64,000 nucleotides of DNA from Luidia sarsii (taxonomy: Eukaryota; Echinodermata; Asteroidea; Paxillosida; Luidiidae). The stretch covers positions 434,001 through 498,000 of the forward strand of contig OX465116.1 of the NCBI GenBank assembly GCA_949987565.1. The letters run 5' to 3'. This document shows positions 1-13,200 of this stretch, piece after piece. Each line of letters starts with the position of its first letter. The stretch's first letter is position 1. The translations under genes were made by a program, and so were the position numbers. Below the pieces are notes generated by a model. The model was not told the DNA's origin. It did no database searches and saw nothing but the letters and a program-made list of their open reading frames with translations.

Positions 1-63
1 GTGTATTCATACGAGCGGATGTTGATTCGGAGATTTTGCAGGTGATGGGCAGAGATATATTCC

Positions 64-527
64 TTGCGTGTTCATATCGTATTACATTTTAGGTTTTCAT
101 CCTTGAAAATTGGCTTGAAAGTAGCCCTAGGATTCCTCGAATGGCCTGAGTCAAAACATCTGAATTCGGAGTCAATTTCTATTCAAACATTTTCAGGAGA
201 AGGGAGCGACCCTACCTGTTTCTCTGAGCTGCCATTGTCCAGTCGCTGGCATTATGGTCGACGGCAGAGAGTAACTGAGTAGGAATATAGGGTTTGAAAA
301 TTAATATTTCATTAAATATGATGCTGACGAGACTCAAATTTGCCCTAGGAAGAGGTCTGGGGTTCCTCTAACGACAAGTGTTAAAGTTACTGAGTTTGGA
401 GAACATTTCTTTTGATGGTTTTCCACGGAAAGGCAACGACCCTTCATCTGTCTGAGTGTCAACTGTGTATTCATACGAGCGGACGTTGATTTGCAGATTT
501 TGGAGGTGATGGGCAGAGATATATACC
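64..527 (+). repeat. Representative satellite monomer, an ancestral dimer
   Basis: Within one monomer the stretch from about 118 to 225 aligns to about 336 to 455. Shared landmarks, in order, are GCCCTAGG (124 and 342), a TTCCTC(G/T) block, GAGTC/GAGTTTGGAG followed by CATTT, and GCGACCCT/ACGACCCT (206 and 436), then a TCTGAG motif. The offsets of 218 to 230 bp suggest that the 463-bp unit arose by dimerisation of a half unit of about 220-230 bp followed by divergence. Each monomer has a 72-codon open frame, but it starts at TTG, not ATG, and differences between monomers mostly change the residue, so I do not call it a gene. Confidence 0.75.
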
Positions 528-1454
528 TTGCGTGTTCATATCGTTTTACATTTTAGGTTTTTATCCTTGAAACTTGGCTTGAAAGTAGCCCTAGGATTTC
601 TGGAATGGCCTGAGTCAAAACATCTGAATTCGGAGTCAATTTCTATTCAAACATTTTCAGGAGAAGGGAGCGACCCTACCTGTTTCTCTGAGCTGCCATT
701 GTCCAGTCGCTGGCATTATGGTCGACGGCAGAGAGTAACTGAGTAGGAAGATAGGGTTTGCAAATTAATATTTCATTAAATATGATGCTGACAAGATTCA
801 AATTTGCCCTAAGAAGAGGTCTAGGGTTCCTCTAACGACAAGTGTTAAAGTTACTGAGTTTGGAGAACATTTCTTTTGATGGTTTTCCCCGAAAGGCAAC
901 GACCCTTCATCCGTCTGAGTGTCAACTGTGTATTCATACGAGCGGACGTTGATTTGCAGATTTTGGAGGTGATGGGCAGAGATATATTCCTTGCGTGTTC
1001 ATATCGTATTACATTTTAGGTTTTCATCCTTGAAACTTGGCTTGAAAGTAGCCCAAGGATTCCTCGAATGGCCAGAGTCAAAACATCTGAATTCGGAGTC
1101 AACTTCTATTCAAACATTTTCAGGAGAAGGGAGCGACCCTACCTGTTTCTCTGAGCTGCTATTGTCCAGTCGCTGGCATTATGGTCGACGGCAGAGAGTA
1201 ACTGAGTAGGAAGATAGGGTTTGCAAATTAATATTTCATTAAATATGATGCTGACAAGATTCAAATTTGCCCTAAGAAGAGGTCTAGGGTTCCTCTAACG
1301 ACAAGTGTTAAAGTTACTGAGTTTGGAGAACATTTCTTTTGATGGTTTTCCACCGAAAGGCAACGACCCTTCATCCGTCTGAGTGTCAACTGTGTATTCA
1401 TACGAGCGGACGTTGATTCGGAGATTTTGCAGGTGATGGGCAGAGATATATTCC
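64..1454 (+). repeat. Satellite three-monomer block A-B-C, copy 1
   Basis: Three successive variants: A has GAAAATTGGC, B has ATATACCTTGCG plus a TTTTATCC variant, and C has GCCCAAGG with GAGCTGCTATTG. The same order recurs at 7015 and 8870. Copy 1 is followed by a D-type monomer, the other two by a K-type monomer (AGGAATCC and CAGTCTCTGG). Confidence 0.8.
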
Positions 1455-3308
1455 TTGCGTGTTCATATCGTATTACATTTTAGGTTTTCATCCTTGAAAC
1501 TTGGCTTGAAAGTAGCCCTAGGATTCCTCGAATGGCCTGAGTCAAAACATCTGAATTCGGAGTCAACTTCTATTCAAACATTTTCAGGAGAAGGGAGCGA
1601 CCCTACCTGTTTCTCTGAGCTGCCATTGTCCAGTCGCTGGCATTATGGTCGACGGCAGAGAGTAACTGAGTAGGAATATAGGGTTTGCAAATTAATATTT
1701 CATTAAATATGATGCTGACAAGATTCAAATTTGCCCTAAGAAGAGGTCTAGGGTTCCTCTAACGACAAGTGTTAAAGTTACTGAGTTTGGAGAACATTTC
1801 TTTTGATGGTTTTCCCCGAAAGGCAACGACCCTTCATCTGTCTGAGTGTCAACTGTGTATTCATACAAGCGGACGTTGATTTGCAGATTTTGAAGGTGAT
1901 GGGCAGAGATATATTCCTTGCGTGTTCATATCGTATTACATTTTAGGTTTTCATACTTGAAACTTGGCTTGAAAGTAGCCCTAGGATTCCTGGAATGGCC
2001 TGAGTCAAAACATCTGAATTCGGAGTCAATTTCTATTCAAACATTTTCAGGAGAAGGGAGCGACCCTACCTGTTTCTCTGAGCTGCCATTGTCCAGTCGC
2101 TGGCATTATGGTCGACGGCAGAGAGTAACTGAGTAGGAAGATAGGGTTTGCAAATTAATATTTCATTAAATATGATGCTGACAAGATTCAAATTTGCCCT
2201 AAGAAGAGGTCTAGGGTTCCTCTAACGACAAGTGTTAAAGTTACTGAGTTTGGAGAACATTTCTTTTGATGGTTTTCCCCGAAAGGCAACGACCCTTCAT
2301 CCGTCTGAGTGTCAACTGTGTATTCATACGAGCGGACGTTGATTTGCAGATTTTGCAGGTGATGGGCAGAGATATATTCCTTGCGTGTTCATATCGTATT
2401 ACATTTTAGGTTTTTATCCTTGAAACTTGGCTTGAAAGTAGCCCAAGGATTCCTCGAATGGCCAGAGTCAAAACATCTGAATTCGGAGTCAACTTCTATT
2501 CAAACATTTTCAGGAGAAGGGAGCGACCCTACCTGTTTCTCTGAGCTGCCATTGTCCAGTCTCTGGCATTATGGTCGACGGCAGAGAGTAACTGACTAGG
2601 AAGATAGGGTTTGCAAATTAATATTTCATTAAATATGATGCTGACAAGATTCAAATTTGCCCTAAGAAGAGGTCTAGGGTTCCTCTAACGACAAGTGTTA
2701 AAGTTACTGAGTTTGGAGAACATTTCTTTTGATGGTTTTCCACCGAAAGGCAACGACCCTTCATCCGTCTGAGTGTCAACTGTGTATTCATACGAGCGGA
2801 CGTTGATTCGGAGATTTTGCAGGTGATGGGCAGAGATATATTCCTTGCGTGTTCATATCGTATTACATTTTAGGTTTTCATACTTGAAACTTGGCTTGAA
2901 AGTAGCCCAAGGATTCCTCGAATGGCCTGAGTCAAAACATCTGAATTCGGAGTCAACTTCTATTCAAACATTTTCAGGAGAAGGGAGCGACCCTACCTGT
3001 TTCTCTGAGCTGCCATTGTCCAGTCGCTGGCATTATGGTCGACGGCAGAGAGTAACTGAGTAGGAATATAGGGTTTGCAAATTAATATTTCATTAAATAT
3101 GATGCTGACGAGACTCAAATTTGCCCTAGGAAGAGGTCTGGGGTTCCTCTAACGACAAGTGTTAAAGTTACTGAGTTTGGAGAACATTTCTTTTGATGGT
3201 TTTCCACGGAAAGGCAACGACCCTTCATCTGTCTGAGTGTCAACTGTGTATTCATACGAGCGGACGTTGATTTGCAGATTTTGGAGGTGATGGGCAGAGA
3301 TATATTCC

Positions 3309-6300
3309 TTGCGTGTTCATATCGTTTTACATTTTAGGTTTTTATCCTTGAAACTTGGCTTAAAAGTAGCCCTAGGATACCTGGAATGGCCTGAGTCAAA
3401 ACATCTGAATTCGGGGTCAGTTACTATTCAAACATTTTCAGGAGAAGGGAGCGACCCTACCTGTTTCTCTGAGCTGCCATTGTCCAGTCGCTGGCATTAT
3501 GGTCGACGGCAGAGAGTAACTGAGTAGGAAGATAGGGTTTGCAAATTAATATTTCATTAAACATGATGCTGACAAGATTCAAATTTGCCCTAAGAAGAGG
3601 TCTAGGGTTCCTCTAACGACAAGTGTTAAAGTTACTGAGTTTGGAGAACATTTCTTTTGATGGTTTTCCCCGAAAGGCAACGACCCTTCATCCGTCTGAG
3701 TGTCAACTGTGTATTCATACGAGCGGACGTTGATTTGCAGATTTTGGAGGTGATGGGCAGAGATATATTCCTTGCGTGTTCATATCGTATTACATTTTAG
3801 GTTTTCATCCTTGAAACTTGGCTTGAAAGTAGCCCAAGGATTCCTCGAATGGCCTGAGTCAAAACATCTGAATTCGGAGTCAACTTCTATTCAAACATTT
3901 TCAGGAGAAGGGAGCGACCCTACCTGTTTCTCTGAGCTGCCATTGTACAGTCGCTGGCATTATGGTCGACGGCAGAGAGTAACTGAGTAGGAAGATAGGG
4001 TTTGCAAATTAATATTTCATTAAATATGATGCTGACAAGATTCAAATTTGCCCTAAGAAGAGGTCTAGGGTTCCTCTAACGACAAGTGTTAAAGTTACTG
4101 AGTTTGGAGAACATTTCTTTTGATGGTTTTCCCCGAAAGGCAACGACCCTTCATCCGTCTGAGTGTCAACTGTGTATTCATACGAGCGGACGTTGATTTG
4201 CAGATTTTGGAGGTGATGGGCAGAGATATATTCCTTGCGTGTTCATATCGTATTACATTTTAGGTTTTCATACTTGAAACTTGGCTTGAAAGTAGCCATA
4301 GGATTCCTGGAATGGCCTGAGTCAAAACATCTGAATTCGGAGTCAATTTCTATTCAAACATTTTCAGGAGAAGGGAGCGACCCTACCTGTTTCTCTGAGC
4401 TGCCATTGTCCAGTCGCTGGCATTATGGTCGACGGCAGAGAGTAACTGAGTAGGAAGATAGGGTTTGCAAATTAATATTTCATTAAATATGATGCTGACA
4501 AGATTCAAATTTGCCCTAAGAAGAGGTCTAGGGTTCCTCTAACGACAAGTGTTAAAGTTACTGAGTTTGGAGAACATTTCTTTTGATGGTTTTCCCCGAA
4601 AGGCAACGACCCTTCATCCGTCTGAGTGTCAACTGTGTATTCATACGAGCGGACGTTGATTTGCAGATTTTGGAGGTGATGGGCAGAGATATATTCCTTG
4701 CGTGTTCATATCGTATTACATTTTAGGTTTTCATCCTTGAAACTTGGCTTGAAAGTAGCCCAAGGATTCCTCGAATGGCCAGAGTCAAAACATCTGAATT
4801 CGGAGTCAACTTCTATTCAAACATTTTCAGGAGAAGGGAGCGACCCTACCTGTTTCTCTGAGCTGCTATTGTCCAGTCGCTGGCATTATGGTCGACGGCA
4901 GAGAGTAACTGAGTAGGAAGATAGGGTTTGCAAATTAATATTTCATTAAATATGATGCTGACAAGATTCAAATTTGCCCTAAGAAGAGGTCTAGGGTTCC
5001 TCTAACGACAAGTGTTAAAGTTACTGAGTTTGGAGAACATTTCTTTTGATGGTTTTCCACCGAAAGGCAACGACCCTTCATCCGTCTGAGTGTCAACTGT
5101 GTATTCATACGAGCGGACGTTGATTCGGAGATTTTGGAGGTGATGGGCAGAGATATATTCCTTGCGTGTTCATATCGTATTACATTTTAGGTTTTCATCC
5201 TTGAAACTTGGCTTGAAAGTAGCCCTAGGAATCCTCGAATGGCCTGAGTCAAAACATCTGAATTCGGAGTCAACTTCTATTCAAACATTTTCAGGAGAAG
5301 GGAGCGACCCTACCTGTTTCTCTGAGCTGCCATTGTCCAGTCTCTGGCATTATGGTCGACGGCAGAGAGTAACTGAGTAGGAAGATAGGGTTTGCAAATT
5401 AATATTTCATTAAATATGATGCTGACAAGATTCAAATTTGCCCTAAGAAGAGGTCTAGGGTTCCTCTAACGACAAGTGTTAAAGTTACTGAGTTTGGAGA
5501 ACATTTCTTTTGATGGTTTTCCACCGAAAGGCAACGACCCTTCATCCGTCTGAGTGTCAACTGTGTATTCATACGAGCGGACGTTGATTCGGAGATTTTG
5601 CAGGTGATGGGCAGAGATATATTCCTTGCGTGTTCATATCGTATTACATTTTAGGTTTTCATCCTTGAAACTTGGCTTGAAAGTAGCCCTAGGATTCCTC
5701 GAATGGCCTGAGTCAAAACATCTGAATTCGGAGTCAACTTCTATTCAAACATTTTCAGGAGAAGGGAGCGACCCTACCTGTTTCTCTGAGCTGCCATTGT
5801 CCAGTCGCTGGCATTATGGTCGACGGCAGAGAGTAACTGAGTAGGAATATAGGGTTTGCAAATTAATATTTCATTAAATATGATGCTGACAAGATTCAAA
5901 TTTGCCCTAAGAAGAGGTCTAGGGTTCCTCTAACGACAAGTGTTAAAGTTACTGAGTTTGGAGAACATTTCTTTTGATGGTTTTCCCCGAAAGGCAACGA
6001 CCCTTCATCTGTCTGAGTGTCAACTGTGTATTCATACAAGCGGACGTTGATTTGCAGATTTTGAAGGTGATGGGCAGAGATATATTCCTTGCGTGTTCAT
6101 ATCGTATTACATTTTAGGTTTTCATACTTGAAACTTGGCTTGAAAGTAGCCCTAGGATTCCTGGAATGGCCTGAGTCAAAACATCTGAATTCGGAGTCAA
6201 TTTCTATTCAAACATTTTCAGGAGAAGGGAGCGACCCTACCTGTTTCTCTGAGCTGCCATTGTCCAGTCGCTGGCATTATGGTCGACGGCAGAGAGTAAC

Positions 6301-6551
6301 TGAGTAGGAAGATAGGGTTTGCAAATTAATATTTCATTAAATATGATGCTGACAAGATTCAAATTTGCCCTAAGAAGAGGTCTAGGGTTCCTCTAACGAC
6401 AAGTGTTAAAGTTACTGAGTTTGGAGAACATTTCTTTTGATGGTTTTCCCCGAAAGGCAACGACCCTTCATCCGTCTGAGTGTCAACTGTGTATTCATAC
6501 GAGCGGACGTTGATTTGCAGATTTTGGAGGTGATGGGCAGAGATATATTCC
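3309..6551 (+). repeat. Satellite 7-monomer block H-I-J-C-K-D-E, copy 1
   Basis: Private variants mark this block: TTAAAAGTAGC and GGGGTCAGTTACT in its first monomer, AAACATGATGC just after it, and CATTGTACAGTCG in the second. All recur in the same order at 23240-26482, exactly 19,931 bp downstream, showing a long-range copy within the array. Confidence 0.85.
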
Positions 6552-7014
6552 TTGCGTGTTCATATCGTATTACATTTTAGGTTTCATCCTTGAAACTTGG
6601 CTTGAAAGTAGCCCAAGGATTCCTCGAATGGCCTGAGTCAAAACATCTGAATTCGGAGTCAACTTCTATTCAAACATTTTCAGGAGAAGGGAGCGACCCT
6701 ACCTGTTTCTCTGAGCTGCCATTGTCCAGTCGCTGGCATTATGGTCGACGGCAGAGAGTAACTGAGTAGGAAGATAGGGTTTGCAAATTAATATTTCATT
6801 AAATATGATGCTGACAAGATTCAAATTTGCTCTAAGAAGAGGTCTAGGGTTCCTCTAACGACAAGTGTTAAAGTTACTGAGTTTTGAGAACATTTCTTTT
6901 GATGGTTTTCCACGGAAAGGCAACGACCCTTCATCCGTCTGAGTGTCAACTGTGTATTCATACGAGCGGATGTTGATTCGGAGATTTTGCAGGTGATGGG
7001 CAGAGATATATTCC
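6552..7014 (+). repeat. Satellite monomer with 1-bp deletion in its open frame
   Basis: The T run near 6580 reads AGGTTTCATCC where every other full monomer has one more T. This breaks the otherwise conserved 72-codon frame. It also carries TTGCTCTAAG and GTTTTGAGAAC substitutions seen in no other monomer. Confidence 0.8.
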
Positions 7015-8405
7015 TTGCGTGTTCATATCGTATTACATTTTAGGTTTTCATCCTTGAAAATTGGCTTGAAAGTAGCCCTAGGATTCCTCGAATGGCCTGA
7101 GTCAAAACATCTGAATTCGGAGTCAATTTCTATTCAAACATTTTCAGGAGAAGGGAGCGACCCTACCTGTTTCTCTGAGCTGCCCCTGTCCAGTCGCTGG
7201 CATTATGGTCGACGGCAGAGAGTAACTGAGTAGGAATATAGGGTTTGAAAATTAATATTTCATTAAATATGATGCTGACGAGACTCAAATTTGCCCTAGG
7301 AAGAGGTCTGGGGTTCCTCTAACGACAAGTGTTAAAGTTACTGAGTTTGGAGAACATTTCTTTTGATGGTTTTCCACGGAAAGGCAACGACCCTTCATCT
7401 GTCTGAGTGTCAACTGTGTATTCATACGAGCGGACGTTGATTTGCAGATTTTGGAGGTGATGGGCAGAGATATATACCTTGCGTGTTCATATCGTTTTAC
7501 ATTTTAGGTTTTTATCCTTGAAACTTGGCTTGAAAGTAGCCCTAGGATTCCTGGAATGGCCTGAGTCAAAACATCTGAATTCGGAGTCAATTTCTATTCA
7601 AACATTTTCAGGAGAAGGGAGCGACCCTACCTGTTTCTCTGAGCTGCCATTGTCCAGTCGCTGGCATTATGGTCGACGGCAGAGAGTAACTGAGTAGGAA
7701 GATAGGGTTTGCAAATTAATATTTCATTAAATATGATGCTGACAAGATTCAAATTTGCCCTAAGAAGAGGTCTAGGGTTCCTCTAACGACAAGTGTTAAA
7801 GTTACTGAGTTTGGAGAACATTTCTTTTGATGGTTTTCCCCGAAAGGCAACGACCCTTCATCCGTCTGAGTGTCAACTGTGTATTCATACGAGCGGACGT
7901 TGATTTGCAGATTTTGGAGGTGATGGGCAGAGATATATTCCTTGCGTGTTCATATCGTATTACATTTTAGGTTTTCATCCTTGAAACTTGGCTTGAAAGT
8001 AGCCCAAGGATTCCTCGAATGGCCAGAGTCAAAACATCTGAATTCGGAGTCAACTTCTATTCAAACATTTTCAGGAGAAGGGAGCGACCCTACCTGTTTC
8101 TCTGAGCTGCTATTGTCCAGTCGCTGGCATTATGGTCGACGGCAGAGAGTAACTGAGTAGGAAGATAGGGTTTGCAAATTAATATTTCATTAAATATGAT
8201 GCTGACAAGATTCAAATTTGCCCTAAGAAGAGGTCTAGGGTTCCTCTAACGACAAGTGTTAAAGTTACTGAGTTTGGAGAACATTTCTTTTGATGGTTTT
8301 CCACCGAAAGGCAACGACCCTTCATCCGTCTGAGTGTCAACTGTGTATTCATACGAGCGGACGTTGATTCGGAGATTTTGGAGGTGATGGGCAGAGATAT
8401 ATTCC
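7015..8405 (+). repeat. Satellite A-B-C block, copy 2
   Basis: Same monomer order as 64-1454, offset 6,951 bp (15 monomers). Its first monomer has a private GAGCTGCCCCTGTCC variant near 7183. Confidence 0.75.
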
Positions 8406-8869
8406 TTGCGTGTTCATATCGTATTACATTTTAGGTTTTCATCCTTGAAACTTGGCTTGAAAGTAGCCCTAGGAATCCTCGAATGGCCTGAGTCAAAACA
8501 TCTGAATTCGGAGTCAACTTCTATTCAAACATTTTCAGGAGAAGGGAGCGACCCTACCTGTTTCTCTGAGCTGCCATTGTCCAGTCTCTGGCATTATGGT
8601 CGACGGCAGAGAGTAACTGAGTAGGAAGATAGGGTTTGCAAATTAATATTTCATTAAATATGATGCTGACAAGATTCAAATTTGCCCTAAGAAGAGGTCT
8701 AGGGTTCCTCTAACGACAAGTGTTAAAGTTACTGAGTTTGGAGAACATTTCTTTTGATGGTTTTCCACCGAAAGGCAACGACCCTTCATCCGTCTGAGTG
8801 TCAACTGTGTATTCATACGAGCGGATGTTGATTCGGAGATTTTGCAGGTGATGGGCAGAGATATATTCC

Positions 8870-10260
8870 TTGCGTGTTCATATCGTATTACATTTTAGGT
8901 TTTCATCCTTGAAAATTGGCTTGAAAGTAGCCCTAGGATTCCTCGAATGGCCTGAGTCAAAACATCTGAATTCGGAGTCAATTTCTATTCAAACATTTTC
9001 AGGAGAAGGGAGCGACCCTACCTGTTTCTCTGAGCTGCCATTGTCCAGTCGCTGGCATTATGGTCGACGGCAGAGAGTAACTGAGTAGGAATATAGGGTT
9101 TGAAAATTAATATTTCATTAAATATGATGCTGACGAGACTCAAATTTGCCCTAGGAAGAGGTCTGGGGTTCCTCTAACGACAAGTGTTAAAGTTACTGAG
9201 TTTGGAGAACATTTCTTTTGATGGTTTTCCACGGAAAGGCAACGACCCTTCATCTGTCTGAGTGTCAACTGTGTATTCATACGAGCGGACGTTGATTTGC
9301 AGATTTTGGAGGTGATGGGCAGAGATATATACCTTGCGTGTTCATATCGTTTTACATTTTAGGTTTTTATCCTTGAAACTTGGCTTGAAAGTAGCCCTAG
9401 GATTCCTGGAATGGCCTGAGTCAAAACATCTGAATTCGGAGTCAATTTCTATTCAAACATTTTCAGGAGAAGGGAGCGACCCTACCTGTTTCTCTGAGCT
9501 GCCATTGTCCAGTCGCTGGCATTATGGTCGACGGCAGAGAGTAACTGAGTAGGAAGATAGGGTTTGCAAATTAATATTTCATTAAATATGATGCTGACAA
9601 GATTCAAATTTGCCCTAAGAAGAGGTCTAGGGTTCCTCTAACGACAAGTGTTAAAGTTACTGAGTTTGGAGAACATTTCTTTTGATGGTTTTCCCCGAAA
9701 GGCAACGACCCTTCATCCGTCTGAGTGTCAACTGTGTATTCATACGAGCGGACGTTGATTTGCAGATTTTGGAGGTGATGGGCAGAGATATATTCCTTGC
9801 GTGTTCATATCGTATTACATTTTAGGTTTTCATCCTTGAAACTTGGCTTGAAAGTAGCCCAAGGATTCCTCGAATGGCCAGAGTCAAAACATCTGAATTC
9901 GGAGTCAACTTCTATTCAAACATTTTCAGGAGAAGGGAGCGACCCTACCTGTTTCTCTGAGCTGCTATTGTCCAGTCGCTGGCATTATGGTCGACGGCAG
10001 AGAGTAACTGAGTAGGAAGATAGGGTTTGCAAATTAATATTTCATTAAATATGATGCTGACAAGATTCAAATTTGCCCTAAGAAGAGGTCTAGGGTTCCT
10101 CTAACGACAAGTGTTAAAGTTACTGAGTTTGGAGAACATTTCTTTTGATGGTTTTCCACCGAAAGGCAACGACCCTTCATCCGTCTGAGTGTCAACTGTG
10201 TATTCATACGAGCGGACGTTGATTCGGAGATTTTGGAGGTGATGGGCAGAGATATATTCC
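8870..10260 (+). repeat. Satellite A-B-C block, copy 3
   Basis: Same order as 7015-8405, offset 1,855 bp, so the preceding four monomers (A-B-C-K) are locally duplicated in tandem. Confidence 0.75.
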
Positions 10261-13200
10261 TTGCGTGTTCATATCGTATTACATTTTAGGTTTTCATCCT
10301 TGAAACTTGGCTTGAAAGTAGCCCTAGGAATCCTCGAATGGCCTGAGTCAAAACATCTGAATTCGGAGTCAACTTCTATTCAAACATTTTCAGGAGAAGG
10401 GAGCGACCCTACCTGTTTCTCTGAGCTGCCATTGTCCAGTCTCTGGCATTATGGTCGACGGCAGAGAGTAACTGAGTAGGAAGATAGGGTTTGCAAATTA
10501 ATATTTCATTAAATATGATGCTGACAAGATTCAAATTTGCCCTAAGAAGAGGTCTAGGGTTCCTCTAACGACAAGTGTTAAAGTTACTGAGTTTGGAGAA
10601 CATTTCTTTTGATGGTTTTCCACCGAAAGGCAACGACCCTTCATCCGTCTGAGTGTCAACTGTGTATTCATACGAGCGGACGTTGATTCGGAGATTTTGC
10701 AGGTGATGGGCAGAGATATATTCCTTGCGTGTTCATATCGTATTACATTTTAGGTTTTCATCCTTGAAACTTGGCTTGAAAGTAGCCCTAGGATTCCTCG
10801 AATGGCCTGAGTCAAAACATCTGAATTCGGAGTCAACTTCTATTCAAACATTTTCAGGAGAAGGGAGCGACCCTACCTGTTTCTCTGAGCTGCCATTGTC
10901 CAGTCGCTGGCATTATGGTCGACGGCAGAGAGTAACTGAGTAGGAATATAGGGTTTGCAAATTAATATTTCATTAAATATGATGCTGACAAGATTCAAAT
11001 TTGCCCTAAGAAGAGGTCTAGGGTTCCTCTAACGACAAGTGTTAAAGTTACTGAGTTTGGAGAACATTTCTTTTGATGGTTTTCCCCGAAAGGCAACGAC
11101 CCTTCATCTGTCTGAGTGTCAACTGTGTATTCATACAAGCGGACGTTGATTTGCAGATTTTGAAGGTGATGGGCAGAGATATATTCCTTGCGTGTTCATA
11201 TCGTATTACATTTTAGGTTTTCATACTTGAAACTTGGCTTGAAAGTAGCCCTAGGATTCCTGGAATGGCCTGAGTCAAAACATCTGAATTCGGAGTCAAT
11301 TTCTATTCAAACATTTTCAGGAGAAGGGAGCGACCCTACCTGTTTCTCTGAGCTGCCATTGTCCAGTCGCTGGCATTATGGTCGACGGCAGAGAGTAACT
11401 GAGTAGGAAGATAGGGTTTGCAAATTAATATTTCATTAAATATGATGCTGACAAGATTCAAATTTGCCCTAAGAAGAGGTCTAGGGTTCCTCTAACGACA
11501 AGTGTTAAAGTTACTGAGTTTGGAGAACATTTCTTTTGATGGTTTTCCCCGAAAGGCAACGACCCTTCATCCGTCTGAGTGTCAACTGTGTATTCATACG
11601 AGCGGACGTTGATTTGCAGATTTTGGAGGTGATGGGCAGAGATATATTCCTTGCGTGTTCATATCGTATTACATTTTAGGTTTTCATACTTGAAACTTGG
11701 CTTGAAAGTAGCCATAGGATTCCTGGAATGGCCTGAGTCAAAACATCTGAATTCGGAGTCAATTTCTATTCAAACATTTTCAGGAGAAGGGAGCGACCCT
11801 ACCTGTTTCTCTGAGCTGCCATTGTCCAGTCGCTGGCATTATGGTCGACGGCAGAGAGTAACTGAGTAGGAATATAGGGTTTGAAAATTAATATTTCATT
11901 AAATATGATGCTGACGAGACTCAAATTTGCCCTAGGAAGAGGTCTGGGGTTCCTCTAACGACAAGTGTTAAAGTTACTGAGTTTGGAGAACATTTCTTTT
12001 GATGGTTTTCCACGGAAAGGCAACGACCCTTCATCTGTCTGAGTGTCAACTGTGTATTCATACGAGCGGACGTTGATTTGCAGATTTTGGAGGTGATGGG
12101 CAGAGATATATACCTTGCGTGTTCATATCGTTTTACATTTTAGGTTTTTATCCTTGAAACTTGGCTTGAAAGTAGCCCTAGGATTCCTGGAATGGCCTGA
12201 GTCAAAACATCTGAATTCGGAGTCAATTTCTATTCAAACATTTTCAGGAGAAGGGAGCGACCCTACCTGTTTCTCTGAGCTGCCATTGTCCAGTCGCTGG
12301 CATTATGGTCGACGGCAGAGAGTAACTGAGTAGGAAGATAGGGTTTGCAAATTAATATTTCATTAAATATGATGCTGACAAGATTCAAATTTGCCCTAAG
12401 AAGAGGTCTAGGGTTCCTCTAACGACAAGTGTTAAAGTTACTGAGTTTGGAGAACATTTCTTTTGATGGTTTTCCCCGAAAGGCAACGACCCTTCATCCG
12501 TCTGAGTGTCAACTGTGTATTCATACGAGCGGACGTTGATTTGCAGATTTTGGAGGTGATGGGCAGAGATATATTCCTTGCGTGTTCATATCGTATTACA
12601 TTTTAGGTTTTCATCCTTGAAACTTGGCTTGAAAGTAGCCCAAGGATTCCTCGAATGGCCAGAGTCAAAACATCTGAATTCGGAGTCAACTTCTATTCAA
12701 ACATTTTCAGGAGAAGGGAGCGACCCTACCTGTTTCTCTGAGCTGCTATTGTCCAGTCGCTGGCATTATGGTCGACGGCAGAGAGTAACTGAGTAGGAAG
12801 ATAGGGTTTGCAAATTAATATTTCATTAAATATGATGCTGACAAGATTCAAATTTGCCCTAAGAAGAGGTCTAGGGTTCCTCTAACGACAAGTGTTAAAG
12901 TTACTGAGTTTGGAGAACATTTCTTTTGATGGTTTTCCACCGAAAGGCAACGACCCTTCATCCGTCTGAGTGTCAACTGTGTATTCATACGAGCGGACGT
13001 TGATTCGGAGATTTTGGAGGTGATGGGCAGAGATATATTCCTTGCGTGTTCATATCGTATTACATTTTAGGTTTTCATCCTTGAAACTTGGCTTGAAAGT
13101 AGCCCTAGGAATCCTCGAATGGCCTGAGTCAAAACATCTGAATTCGGAGTCAACTTCTATTCAAACATTTTCAGGAGAAGGGAGCGACCCTACCTGTTTC

